Part shown: positions 1 through 21,080 of the stretch, piece after piece
Numbering within the stretch: position 1 is the stretch's first letter
How the letters are laid out: the number at the start of each line of letters is the position of its first letter
DNA from: Parapristionchus giblindavisi
Lineage: Eukaryota; Nematoda; Chromadorea; Rhabditida; Diplogasteridae
NCBI GenBank assembly: GCA_943737045.1
Contig: CALSFV010000202.1
Span: 2,170,001 to 2,234,000 of the forward strand
Length of the DNA stretch: 64,000 nt
Direction of reading: 5' to 3'
The notes under the pieces: generated by a model
What the model was told of the DNA's origin: nothing
What the model saw: only the letters and a program-made list of their open reading frames with translations
Databases searched by the model: none
Position numbers and translations under genes: made by a program

Positions 1-169
1 ACAGATCCATATTACGACTGGAACAGATAGGGCAAACATGCAGACTAGCTTGAGAGGCGTGCAACTAGGACGTATTCTTCTAGCCATAATAGAAGTAAAC
101 CAAGCGAGTTAGGTTATGAACTAGTCTATATGCCTAAGATACTCTGAATGATTAGTCTACACAACGTAC

Positions 170-3100
170 AGATAGCTTGAATCATCGAAGACCATAACAG
201 TGTTCGGGTCTCCGCCATCGATTATTGTACGTCCTCCAACTCCTGACATACGGTTCTCGAGAGCAGCAATATGGCGACGATATTCAGCTACCTAAAATAA
301 TAGCCGCCTCTTTATTTGCTAATTATTCTCGATTTCCCCCCATTTTTTTCTGTAGAAGTCTCTTATCAATAGAAGATTCATGCAATTGGAACGTTCTATT
401 TTCTCATGAATAGTCAACAAATCAATTTATCATCGTCTCCCAGCACACTGTAATGATTGATAAGAGAGGGGATCACTCTTGACATTCACAAAAAAGTGAT
501 GGTCAACAATAATTATACCGCTGTGCGCAGTAGTTGAAAGTTCTCGTTTTGGTACAGGAACGAACTATGATCAATCCCATGTTTACCTTATTCTGTAGAG
601 CAGTCATCATCTCGGAGTATTCTCTCTGCTGTTCGACACTGTTGTCGATACGTTGACGGAACTTATTCAAATCATCCTTAAGTAAATAACTACAATAGAT
701 GTATATATTGGTATAGAAATCACATACTAACACAATAATTTTACCTGAGTACGATCAAGTCTAGCCGCAGATATTCCTCTAGCTCCTGTATCGATATCCA
801 ATAGAAGATCATCATCGAATGATGAATTGTGATGATACGAATTCTCTCCGTTCGTGTCCCTAAATGAATTCTCAATGATCAATTTGTCTTTGAACAGTAT
901 GGTGCTACCGACAAGAATGACAAAAGACACTGTAAGAATTATGGACGACCGCACATGACAGAAAGTAGAAGGGAGGGAAGCATGCCAATTTTTTGCTGCT
1001 AGCATGCTAGCTAGCTAGTTTAGTGGTAGTAATCTGAATTGGTGTTGTACTAATCTAGTGTCCACGCTCAGTGCTAGTTGCTTATGTTTCTTTTAATGTG
1101 CAATCTATGATAGATATTCAGAGGAATCTACCCTCTCTGCTCAAGCTCCGTCGTCGACCAAAAAGAATGAGGTCGACGACGTCTCTCTCTACTGTATATA
1201 TATACAGACAAATCTAGAATATGTGATTTGGCCCATGGACAACATCATTTCTCTCACTTGTCAAGGTAGAGTGAGGCACGATAGTCTGTGTCCGTCGAGG
1301 GATCCCTGAGTGGAAAGAAAACTATACTTGATAGATCATTTGAAGAGATATTTTTTTGAAGAGAGGGGTACACGATAATGAATAGATATTGTTATTTATT
1401 TGCACATAATCAAATGTTTCTTCAAATAAATAGTTATCTTTATGAAACGCACTTTGTATAACTTTCGTGACAGATAATGTATGTACTACTCGTAATCTAT
1501 CCCTTCAAGACTTGGACCAATTCGTCTTGTCTCTCTCTCTATCTTTATCTCCATAATCTATTCTTCTTCTTCTTCGTCTACTCGTATCGATTCAATTGCT
1601 TCCTCTCTATTCGTCCACTTTTTCATTCTCTCGTCCACAACCCCAAATGAGTTGAGAGAGAGAGGATACAGAATGAATGAGATGGACCCAAATGAGATGA
1701 GAAGACCCTTAATGAACGCAAACAATAAGGGATGACATATCTAACACTGTTTTTTTCTCGCCCATTACACTGTTGACAGGGGGCAATTTGAGATTACTGA
1801 TGTTCCAACTGTTAAAAAAAGGTGCATTTTACACTCGAAGTTGTTTTGGCTACGATTGATCGGAAGATCATCATCATCATATTCATCACATTTGTGTATG
1901 GTGTTTACGGGATCTTTGTCGGAACACTCGGCTAAAGGCAAAATAAGAGTCGAAGGCACACAGCGAAAGAAATGTGTTTTTGTTTTGCCACCCTTGCCCC
2001 CTGTATCTGTCTGCCTCTGCCCTCTCCGTCTGTTCGTCTCCCTTGGCCCTCTGTTCCCCTCAATCCATGTTTTGCCCTGGCTCTTCATGCAAAATAGTAT
2101 TAAGCGAATGCAGTTTTCGATTGATCAAAGGGATTGATTTAGAATCGTTACATATTAATATTGCAGTATACTTGTGTGTATTATTGTATAGTTTTGTTGG
2201 CATCGAAAAGGCATATATTGAAAGTACGGCTAAGTGTGAGAGCCACCTTCTGCTACTTACCCTCAATGACTTCTGTCTCTCTAGTCTCTGTTGCTAGTGT
2301 TGCATTCATAAGAGTGTTTTGAGCGAGAGAAGAGGAGTGCTAGAGAGCAAGGGACACACAAAGAGAAAGAGAGGGATACCTAGTAGGAATACGTACACCT
2401 CACTAACACAATGTAGACAATGCTGTTACTTGACTTTTGGTGCTCAGACACGTCTGCAGTTGGCTCACTTACCAATAGAATTCACCATAGTTGGATCGAC
2501 TGCCGGGTGACTCAGGTGTTATCCCGGTAGAAATATTAACAGTAGTTCCTCCTGCCCCTATACCAATTCCTCCTCCGTGAGAGGGTATCTCAATCGTGGA
2601 TGTATCGCCCGTAGAGCGGGTCTCATCCGGATCCTCCATCCTGTAAAAGAGTTAATGTTACTTTCCGCGCCATAGGCTACAGTGTACATTTTCCTGGATA
2701 CTGTAACCAATGGCCAACAAATAAATTCATCCACTGAGGCTTTGATTTTGTGTTGTACTATAATAATGTATAAGATCATACTTAGCGAGGTCCCTTGATT
2801 GCTGTCGTTGGGAAGCGGATTGTTCGCTTGAATTGAGGGCTCTTCTGGCTAGAATGAGAGAGATACGATTACGGTATATAGCTACAGTAAACGACACAAA
2901 CTAGTGGAACAACGAAAAAAAACGAAACGAAAGAATGAATGGAAGCCAATTTTGGAAATGAGAAAGAGAGGGGAGGAAAGATGGGAGGGCCGGCAATAAA
3001 TATCAAAAGAGAGAGAGAGAGGAAGACTTGACCCGTATCATTCCTCTATGCCTCGGGGGGACTCGACCACGGAAAATGCTGGAATGACTAATGGATAGAG

Positions 3101-5232
3101 ATTTGTCGCGGAGAGGAAGGCATATCTCGCAATGGAGAATAGAGGTTCATGAACTAACTTATGCCAAAAGCTATTTTGTTAATGATATAGTGTAAATGTG
3201 AGAAGGAGGCGAAGAAGAGGAATAAGAAGGGACTCGTTTTTGATGTTGACGATAAACATGGTAGAAGGAGTGAAGAGAGAATAGAGAGAGGGAGAGAATG
3301 GGTTGAGGGGGGAGGAGCTTCTTTGGACGGAATTGCCTCCTCTCATAGGCCTATATCGACTTTTTTGCCTGCCGTTGTTGACTACATGCACCCTCATCTG
3401 AACTCACTGGTCCCATCAATGCGACACTCTCGAATACCATTCCCATGGTATTCGGTCGAAGGGGAAAACAAATGGGGAGAAGGAGAGACATAGACATACC
3501 GACACAATCAGAATGATAGTAACAGAGGTGACAAGATTTTGAGGGTGAATGGAGGGGAAATGGAACGATGTTGTTCATGTCGAATGAGAAAGGGGAGGGG
3601 AGGCAGAAGTTGATAGGGAGAGGACAAGGGGGGGGGGGAGAGAGAGGAGTTAGATGAGAGAGAGGAGAGGTGGGAGGAGGAGGGAGAGATGGGAAAGAGA
3701 ATATATATATATAAATATCGAGGCCCGGATCGTCATGGCAACAGCCGTAGTATGAAGTATGAGAGAAATAGCTGAGATATATCGAGAGAGATGAAGAAGT
3801 ATTTATAGAGAATAAGGGAAAGATATTGCATTGTCGACAGAGGAAGAGTAATCGTACAGTCGAGAGTAATGAGGGGGGAAGAGAAGTATGAACACGGATG
3901 AGAGGTAGAGGATAGAGAGAAACAAGAGGAGGTTAGGGAGTAGCAAGGCTGTAGAGTAAGAGGGAGAGTAGGCACGGGCCTGCTCCTTCTTCATCATTGT
4001 TGTTGTTTATTCCATCTCAATTCCGTCTTCAGACGCCGACTACTATATCTCTACGTATCTCTCTGTCTCCCCGTCTCTCTCTCTCTCTCCCCGTCTCTCT
4101 CTCTCCCTCTCCTTATCTCTATCATTCTCCCTAATCATCTCTTTCTCTTCTCTCGTATAATGAACGATGTGTTGTGAGTATACGGGGTCAGTTACTCGTA
4201 GGATACTAATTTCAAGTTGGAACTCAATAACTTAATTGGACTGCTCATTGTGTTGGCATGCATTCGTTGTGAATATCAAGGATCACTCAGAATCACATAC
4301 GTACATATTTAACTAAACAATGTTAAGAGCAGTTAATTCAGACTTTTCCAAGTCAGAAATTAGGACCAAGTACAACGAGCACTACCTCTTCGGTCTCTTC
4401 TTCTCTCCGCTCGTTCTCGTTGATATACTAGAGCTGCGTCTGCTTCTGCCTTTGTGAGAGGTCTTACGGAGACTCGATGGGAGACGTGAGTCCACTTGCC
4501 CGGAACGATGTTCTCACTACGGACAACGGGTGAAGCACTGCGACTGCCTTAAGCACTTATCGGTTAAGGACTGATAAGTCCCTGAGAAATATATTAGCAG
4601 CGTCGTCTCATCATGCTAAGTCTGTGACAGCGAGTATTTTACACATATTGTATACGGTAACCGCACGGGCAGTAAACGAAAGGGGCAGTAATAAACAATA
4701 TAGATGGAAGAGATATATGAGAAGCTTCTGTACGAATGCAATGAGTTTTTGGCGTCTTGACTGCGTGGATAGATGGAGGAAGAGGTAAAGGGAGATATCG
4801 CTTTCGAGTTTCCTATGGGCAGGTACCAGGTGCGCTCACACACGTCGTTACCTACCCTCATAATCTCTCTATATCGAGACTCGCTTCTCTCATCATTACA
4901 TACTATCTCTCTCCCTGTCTCTGAATATCTATCTCATTACTTTTATCACTGCCTTTCAGTTGTTTACAATGACCGGTTTATCATTGACACTTATTGTTTT
5001 GACTTGCTTCTAATGGGGAATTCGTTAATTCTAACTGCGACTAGTACCGTAATCCATCAAGGATGCCATATTACCAGCAAGCCACTAGCATGCCTAGATG
5101 AGTAATGTGAGCATACTAGCCTGAACTGGGTGAGTCGCTGCCAACAGAGTTGGGTGAAAGAGTGCGAAGTGCTTGTGAAGGCGGATCACGAAGGGTGCCT
5201 GGGTCGTCGTGGACTGCTTCCTCTTCGGGGAT
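170..5232 (-). CDS. Type II membrane protein with Ser/Pro-rich tail and coiled coil (partial)
   Basis: Read on the minus strand as exons 5232-5121, 4512-4468, 2848-2782, 2640-2473, 1931-1909, 995-745, 676-587 and 291-170; every junction keeps phase. The first four exons encode a disordered tail rich in Ser, Pro, Arg and Gly (for example STIEIPSHGGGIGIG). A 23-nt microexon adds a basic stretch (RVFRQRS), followed by one hydrophobic span (SSIILTVSFVILVGSTILF). After the span come an N-glycosylation-type NSS site and a coiled coil (DDLNKFRQRIDNSVEQQREY, then AEYRRHIAALENRM). That order suggests a type II topology with the coiled coil outside or in the Golgi lumen. Transmembrane collagens, gliomedin-like proteins and Golgi enzymes share this topology, but no family motif decides. 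The first and last exons are missing. The exon at 5232-5121 would need a GC donor or the weaker GT donor six bases earlier, and the acceptor of 4512-4468 is poor, so these two are the least certain. Confidence 0.6.
1149..1181. repeat. Perfect short hairpin
   Basis: An 11-bp perfect inverted repeat (CGTCGTCGACC / GGTCGACGACG) encloses an 11-base A-rich loop and is followed by a TCTCTC tract. It lies inside a long intron of the minus-strand membrane protein gene. No function can be assigned. Confidence 0.6.
2900..4150. repeat. Purine/pyrimidine-asymmetric low-complexity intron sequence
   Basis: The plus strand is dominated by GA-rich runs, with an 11-G tract near 3628-3638, and then switches to CT-rich sequence around 4045-4150. 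It lies within the intron between the exons at 4512-4468 and 2848-2782 of the minus-strand gene. The open frames here are by-products of this composition, and no supported exon was seen. Confidence 0.6.
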
Positions 5233-14659
<9,427 letters not shown>

Positions 14660-15083
14660 TGAATATCTGTGACACATCTTGTACCATACCCAAATCATTG
14701 CAACAAGTTGTTATCTTTCCCATTTCGAAATTATGGCTCGTTCACTGTTTCTGCATTTTATTTCACGTTGTTTGTTTTCTCGGAGATAAGACATCATCGA
14801 ATTTACAAAGCCCTGGTATTAACAGTGAACGGACCATCATATTCCCATAACGATTTCTATGAGATTTTATTTCAATTCTGTCGTGGTTGTTAGATATCCG
14901 TATCGATCCCTAGTTACTGTATTGATCATTCAAGGATTGCTTGCCCTGATTCTATTATCTATCCAATCGATTCTATCAGTCGTTAATATTGTCTTCTTTC
15001 CTTTCTTTTCTTTCTGCTTCTCTCCTATTCATTTACGGACCGTTCCCTTTCACATTTCAAGCAACTCTATCCTTTTTCATATA

Positions 15084-15309
15084 CAAGTGTCCGCCAAAAT
15101 TACCCGAACTGATTTCATCATTCTTCAACCCCAATCAATAGTAACAGTCGCGTATGAGAAGATATTCAAGAGAGCGAAATTACGCCACACCGAGATTCAC
15201 TATTATTTTACTATTTCTCATATTGTTGACAAAATATGCCCTGCACAAGATCGCCCAAGTCACATTCCAAACGTAGGAATGATACGTTCGGGTCATTTGG
15301 CGGACCCTG
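15084..15309. mobile_element. Small Tc1/mariner-type MITE
   Basis: Inverted ends CAAGTGTCCGCCAAAAT... and, read from the other side, CAGGGTCCGCCAAAT... share about 20 bp with a few differences. TA sits immediately outside both ends, as expected for Tc1/mariner target duplication. The 226-bp interior has no coding capacity. Confidence 0.6.
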
Positions 15310-17030
15310 TACATTCTAAACATTCTCTGTGTTCTATACTCGTTTGATCTGTCTCTATTCCCGTTCTAGAAAGCTTCTAATGCATCTGTCACCCAGTACT
15401 CGGATTTCCACTTGACTATTCCAAGTTTGCATTTTTATTATCCTGTTAATACTATTATATATATTTTTTATTCTCATCGAAACAAACCTCTACTTATCGC
15501 ATCACAATCGAGCATTGAAAACACTACGTAGATTGTATTTTAAACCTCATGAGTTTCGATTGTAATCTATTTATATCCACTAATGTATTCTACAAAATGT
15601 ATACTATAAATTATATCAGATTATCTGTTCTTTATTGATCCATTGATTATTGATTCTTTATTGATTCTTTTTTACCTCGTGGTCACTACAATGAAGTTTA
15701 AAAATTGCATAGATACAATTCATGAAACACTGCTCCGATCAGTTTATTTCAAGAAAAATACGATTGTGATTAAGAAGGAAAGACGAGAAGTGCATAAGAA
15801 ATGACACATCTTTGACATTTTTATTCCCTTTAAGAGACGTGTTCAATGAATTGATTCATGAAAATAAATTAGATTGAATTTCAACTTTAAAAGGAGAATA
15901 TTCGCATCAATTAAATGCTATTTTTTGAAAAAAATGAATACACCAGAACAGGGTTTAAATAATAGTAGTAATGTTTATAATATGTTGAACATCTCTTATT
16001 ATGAATGTCAATGTTGAAAAGTTTTATCTTCGATTGAAGAAATACAGTAGAAAAAAAAATAAAATTACCCAATCCAAAATTATCTCTAAATTATTTCTTG
16101 ATGAATCCCTATATGAAATTTCATATCCATTTATGATCTTTATCTAAAGTAATATTGATCAGTATTATATGGAATTAATTGCATTGATAGACAATTTTAA
16201 AATTTAGGGTATGTTTCAAAAAAAGGCTTCTTCGACTCGAACAATGTTCACTAATTGATAACCACAATTGCTGTAACATTGTTCTAGAGATATATTTATT
16301 ATTTGAATAGCTGATATCATATCCATCTCTTCTTATTCATCTTATCCATAATTCTCATTCAATCTCATTTCATTGTGGAGCGAGAGAAATGAGGTCAATG
16401 ACAGGGGGAACGAGGGCGAGAGTGAGAGTAAAAGGAGTGGAGACCGAAGGAATCTTCGAGAACAGAAGAGATATATAGAGAGAGATGAATGATGAAGACA
16501 AAGAACGGGATAGATAGACACTGAAAGAAGAGATAAATGGATAGTATATCACGTTTTCTTCGTCTTCTTCTCGAATCTTCTCCCTTCACACCATATGTTG
16601 ATTAGACACTCGTTACAAACAGACTGCAAGGGTCCACTTCTCTCTTCCCATCTCATTCCTTCTTCCTCTCTTCTTTCTCTATCTCATCCATTCAGGCTTG
16701 TTCCACCTCCACATCTACCCATACTCTTTGTGAGGAATGAGAGATGAATGGAACAAGCCTTTCATCTCTTCATTTCTCTCTTCCTTCTTCCATTCTACTC
16801 AAAATCTTTGCACTGCATCTCTACTTTCTCCTAACGTTCTCTGCCTCTTTCCCCTTCTCTATTTCTCTCTCCCATCCTCCTCATCCTCCCCATCTCGAAT
16901 ATAAACGACCCTCACCATACTCTCTTCAATCTTCGTTCGCTATCGCTTGTCCCCCTCTAACCGTCTGTTCTCCTCTCTAGGGTTAGTGTACACTATCGGT
17001 CTTCTCCTCATTCAACCCAACCATCCTCTC

Positions 17031-17033
<3 letters not shown>

Positions 17034-17078
<45 letters not shown>
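17034..17078. repeat. (CT)n microsatellite
   Basis: An almost uninterrupted run of about 22 CT dinucleotides, about 550 bp upstream of the calumenin-like start codon. It extends a longer pyrimidine-rich tract. Confidence 0.9.
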
Positions 17079-17082
<4 letters not shown>

Positions 17083-17295
17083 CTGACTGATGACCCTTCG
17101 AAGAAGAAGAAGGGGTAGCTCATTCTCCTTTTAGTACACGTGGCGCTCCTTCTCCCAATTCGATTTTAATTATTTACTCGTAGAAGTTTGCCAAAATGAA
17201 ATAGGCTCCGCCCCTTTTATGGTGCTTTTGTATCGTGTCAATCTTTTTTTGTGCTCCGCCTTCGGTTTAATAGTCAAGGTGTCAATCAGTTCCCA

Positions 17296-17391
17296 CTGCA
17301 GTTCGAGAGTGAATGAGAGTATGGACACGTCGTCTTCGTTTATTGTTTACATCTGGTCGTGTCCAACTGTCTCATTCACTCTCACTTGCAG
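17296..17391. repeat. Inverted repeat in the calumenin-like gene promoter
   Basis: Arms of about 34 bp (17296-17329 and 17358-17391) share CTGCA, GAGAGTGAATGAGA and GGACACG blocks with a few mismatches around a 28-base loop. It lies about 240 bp upstream of the start codon. It could be a foldback MITE remnant or a cruciform-forming regulatory stretch. Confidence 0.6.
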
Positions 17392-17611
17392 TCCAGACGT
17401 ACTCCCCACTTGGTACTGGATCTGTCCCTGCTAGTGGACGATCTGTCCTAGCTGGATCTATCACATTATAGAGTGCCTCTTATTTATGGTTGTACATCCT
17501 TCCCTCCCTCTCTACCTCAAGTAGACAAACAATTCGCCACTCTTAGTAGTAACGAGAGACATACCTCGACCAATCGATTGACTGATTGATCTTTTCCTAA
17601 TATTTCGTTTA

Positions 17612-17618
17612 TTTCAGT
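17612..17618 (+). promoter_or_regulatory. Probable trans-splice acceptor
   Basis: A TTTCAG acceptor lies 15 bases before the start codon at 17633, with no coding sequence upstream. In nematodes this arrangement usually marks the site where a spliced leader is added. Inference only. Confidence 0.55.
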
Positions 17619-17632
17619 AATCAATACCAAGG

Positions 17633-20239
17633 ATGAGATCACTGTTGATCGTCGTTCTTTTGTGCGGAATCGCTCTCGCAGAGCATCACGGAGATCCCCT
17701 CTCTGACAAAGATCACTTCCAGGTATGTTACCTTTATTCCAGCACTTATATCCTCACATAAAGTGCAGTAACAGAAATTGGTACTAAGTTAAGGAAACAA
17801 TCATTTTGTTAGGACAGTAAATCTAATTTTGGGTCCCTTAATCGCTTCATTTTTTTCAATAAAGATCTTTAGTTTATTGTCTACAAAATATATCATGATT
17901 TCAGTGATTCAGTCATGTAAATAGTTCATCTATCATAATTTGTACCTTAGGTGCTCGAAACTGTCAGTTCTCTGAGTGTGAATATATAAAAGTTTCAAGG
18001 TTTTATTCTGATTCGAATTGACAGATGAGAATAGTGTTTCATTGTTATGAATAGAATAAAGAGGAGGAATTATGGTTAGTAGGTCAGATCAATATACAAC
18101 TTAGTAGTGCACTTCACTATGAGCTATGTGACAGGGAGGGAGAGAGGGGAGAGTTGAGGGAGGAGAGGAGATCGAGGGATTGAGGGGGTCTAAAGGAGAT
18201 TAGCTGACGTGGCCTAGAGCGGCTGTCCATCTATTGCTTACAACAGACGCTTTTTCCTAAGATGTGGGATCTGTGACCCATCTGGAGTGTGTAACGTGTT
18301 GCGAGTGAAGAAGAAGAAGATGGAATAAGAAAGGAGATACAATTGCATCTCTTCTTTTGATATACGATATGGCCTATAAGAGTGAAATGTCAAATGGAAA
18401 CGATTGGGAACATCATTACAGTACCTGATCTATCTAGGATGTACATAAAAAGAATTAAAAAAAGGTTCTAGGTGAAGTCTCAGCACGTGCAACCCCAAAA
18501 AGTTCACATGTTATTCAAAATACTTTGAATAGTATGAAGTTATTCAAAAACGTTTGTCTATTTACAGGGAGAGAAGCACGATTCCAAATTCGATCACGAT
18601 GCCTTCCTCGGTAAGGATCAAGCTGCCGAATATGACGAGCTCACCCCTGAGAAATCGAAGGAGAAGCTAGCGTGAGTTAACTTTAATTTTCTCAAGTGTC
18701 CTTACCATAAGACACAAGTCTCTACAAAGTATGTTTCGTTCAGTAAGCTCGTGCCTAAGATGGACTCAAATGGAGATGGATTCATTGAGGAAAATGAGCT
18801 AAAGGACCATATTAACTTCATGCAGAAGCGGTAAGGCTAATTGTTAATATGTAGAAAATCAAAAAGAAAACAATATACAATCGAAGGGCATGAACTACTA
18901 GCAAGAGTTAGATCAATTACAAGTGTCTTGTTGCTGAGCTAGTTGTAGTCATAAATCACGATAATTCTATGGACACGAGTTATTAGTTCTTTAAATGCAC
19001 ATTCGAATTAATTTACTCTGCGCTTGGCTACACTCTCTCGTAAACAGAGAAAACGAGAGAGCATTGCCAAAGCGGAGAGTTTCAAATTATCTCGGGGTAT
19101 ATCTTTAAGTTAAATTTGTAGTTACGTCAACAACGACGTCGAGCGCACCTGGAAGAACTACAAGGCCGAAAAGATCGTTGACGGCAAGATTGAATGGAAG
19201 GATTACCGGTAAATTACACCTAACTTATAAATAGCTGATCTTTGATCTTTGTAGCGAGATGGTCTATGGATCGCCTGATGGAGCCGGACAGGAACTCTCT
19301 CCCGAATACGCCAAGATGATTGGCCGTGACGAGAAAAGGTAGTAACTTGAGTCCAAGTAAAACTTAATCGCTAACTGATGAATAATATGTCAACTTAATT
19401 TAGATGGAAGGCTGCTGATTATGATTCTGATGGCAAGATGGACCGTGTTGAGTATGGATGCTTCATGCACCCCGAGGACTGCGATCACATGAGAGATATC
19501 GTCGTCGCTGAGACTGTTGAGGACATCGACAAGAACAAGGTACTTAATCCGTATATTTAGTCCTACCTTAGGTCCTAAATATCGTTCAGCACTGCTAGGT
19601 ATTCTTAGGCAATCCTTTAATTAATTCCTAACTCAGGACGGTTTCGTCGATCTCGAGGAGTACATTGGAGACATGTACCGTCCCAATGATTATCCTGAAC
19701 TCAACGGAAAGGAACCCGACTGGGTTGCTTCTGAGCGTGAAATGTACAAGGAGCACCGTGACAAGAACGGAGACGGCAAACTTGACAGAGTGAGTTACTA
19801 AAGAATGATTTTGTCGACCTAAAGATTAAGCCTAAATACTAAGAAAAATTACGTAACTTAATGATTTAGGACGAGATGAGAGACTGGATCATGCCCGTTG
19901 GATTCGATCATGCTGACGCTGAGGCTAAGCATCTCGTCGCCATGGCTGATGATGATAAGGTTTGTAAATTATGTACAAACATTCTCGAAATAAGAATAGT
20001 AACGAATATAACTCTACAGTTTTCACTTAGTTCCTCGCTTTTTGGCTCATTATATTTCTTTTTGCTTTAGGGCAAGACTTTAGCTGAAAAAATTTGCTTA
20101 AGAGCAATATTTGATTTGTTCACTTCAGGATGGAAAGCTCTCCCCCGAAGAAATCATCGCCCATTACGATACCTTTGTCGGATCCCAGGCTACCGATTAC
20201 GGAGAGCAGCTCCAGAAGCACGATCCCTCTGACCTCTAA
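17633..20239 (+). CDS. Calumenin-like secretory-pathway EF-hand protein
   Basis: Nine exons join in phase (17633-17722, 18568-18671, 18744-18830, 19122-19208, 19255-19338, 19404-19539, 19637-19789, 19870-19959, 20129-20239) to give 313 residues, the usual length of calumenin. The signal peptide is [18 protein letters not shown]-hand loops are visible at about residues 72-83 ([12 protein letters not shown]), 156-167 ([12 protein letters not shown]), 193-204, 238-249 ([12 protein letters not shown]) and 274-285. The family binds calcium weakly in the ER and Golgi lumen and acts as a chaperone-like factor; in nematodes it supports cuticle formation. Codon use is moderately biased, suggesting good expression. 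The last residues are KHDPSDL, not the HDEF-type retrieval signal usual for this family. That may be a real change or a different retention route. The stop is in the same exon and frame, so a splice error is unlikely. Confidence 0.93.
19016..19079 (-). repeat. Short foldback repeat, copy A
   Basis: Imperfect hairpin in calumenin-like intron 3. Its arms run CTCTGCGCTTGGCTACACTC... and ...GCCAAAGCGGAGAG, with a CTCTCTCG / CGAGAGAG inner stem and a purine-rich loop. The same element in the opposite orientation appears at 27836-27920 and 29281-29353. Confidence 0.65.
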
Positions 20240-21080
20240 ATGACTCTACCGTCTAAGTGTTCTTCGACTTAACGTATCCTTCAGTGTCTTTAGCACTATA
20301 ATGTAATCTTCTTGTCTAGGATTGTGTCTACTTCAGTATCAAAGGTGCTGCCACTGGTTTCCTTATCTCGTCATTTATGGTCTATCAATCATGTGCTCTT
20401 TGATTCTTCACTATATGTAAACTAAAAAAAGTGCCTTTTGTCATTAAAACCTTCTAATCAATTCACTGACCCTCCATTGTTCTTGTTATTCGTGATGTTC
20501 CCCTCATCCGACTATATATTCAACGAATATTTATCACTTTATCATCAGCATTTTTAAGTATTGTCACTGCTGCCTCTGACAGGTCTCTTCCTTCAATTCT
20601 CCCTATCTCTATCTCTCTGTCTGCTGCAATACATTGTACGTTATTAGTCGTGCTAATAAATTGTGTGGTATAAATTGAAATCCGACTTTTGGACACAGTA
20701 CAATACTGGGGAATCGATTTCGAGATATTTTTTGGATGTAATATTGAGCTGTAAGATTAAACCATGACAAGTTACGATAAACAATAGTAAGAAATATTTA
20801 AACTGAATCGCTCCAAATAAGTGAAACTGTAAACTCTTTGCCAAATGCTCTTCCTCTTCATTCTCTTCTCGACTCAAAAGGAGACCAGTTCTCTCTCTCT
20901 CATCTCTCTTGCTGCATATCTTGTCTTTATTCGCTTCCTCTCCCTCTCCCTTTCTACCTCTCTCCCTCCCATCTTCTACCTCTTCCTCTCCCTTTCTACC
21001 TCTCTCCCTCCCTCTCTCTGCTCCTCCTTCTCTACCCTCAAGGGTATAGTGGATCGTGTCCTCTTTTCACTTGTCCAATC
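20240..21080. other. Intergenic region
   Basis: Calumenin-like 3' flank, with an ATTAAA-type signal near 20442, followed by CT-rich sequence from 20880 to 21030 just upstream of the next start codon. The open frames at 20838-21188 are pyrimidine-tract artefacts that run through the true first exon in other frames. Nothing else was seen. Confidence 0.6.

Larger units (their letters stand above)
14660..17617. other. Intergenic region between PI 4-kinase and calumenin-like gene
   Basis: Holds the PI 4-kinase 3' flank, a small Tc1-type MITE (15084-15309), AT-rich sequence, pyrimidine-rich tracts from 16560 to 17080 and an inverted repeat near 17296-17391. A 162-codon open frame at 14859-15347 is hydrophobic low-complexity sequence and overlaps the MITE; I do not regard it as a gene. 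Confidence 0.6.

Noticed and set aside
3179..3578. Two overlapping minus-strand frames in the GA-rich intron
   Set aside because: Composition-driven and without a splice site combination that fits the phases of the neighbouring exons.
14859..15347. 162-codon frame on the plus strand after the PI 4-kinase stop
   Set aside because: Hydrophobic low-complexity translation, no splice context, and it overlaps a MITE.
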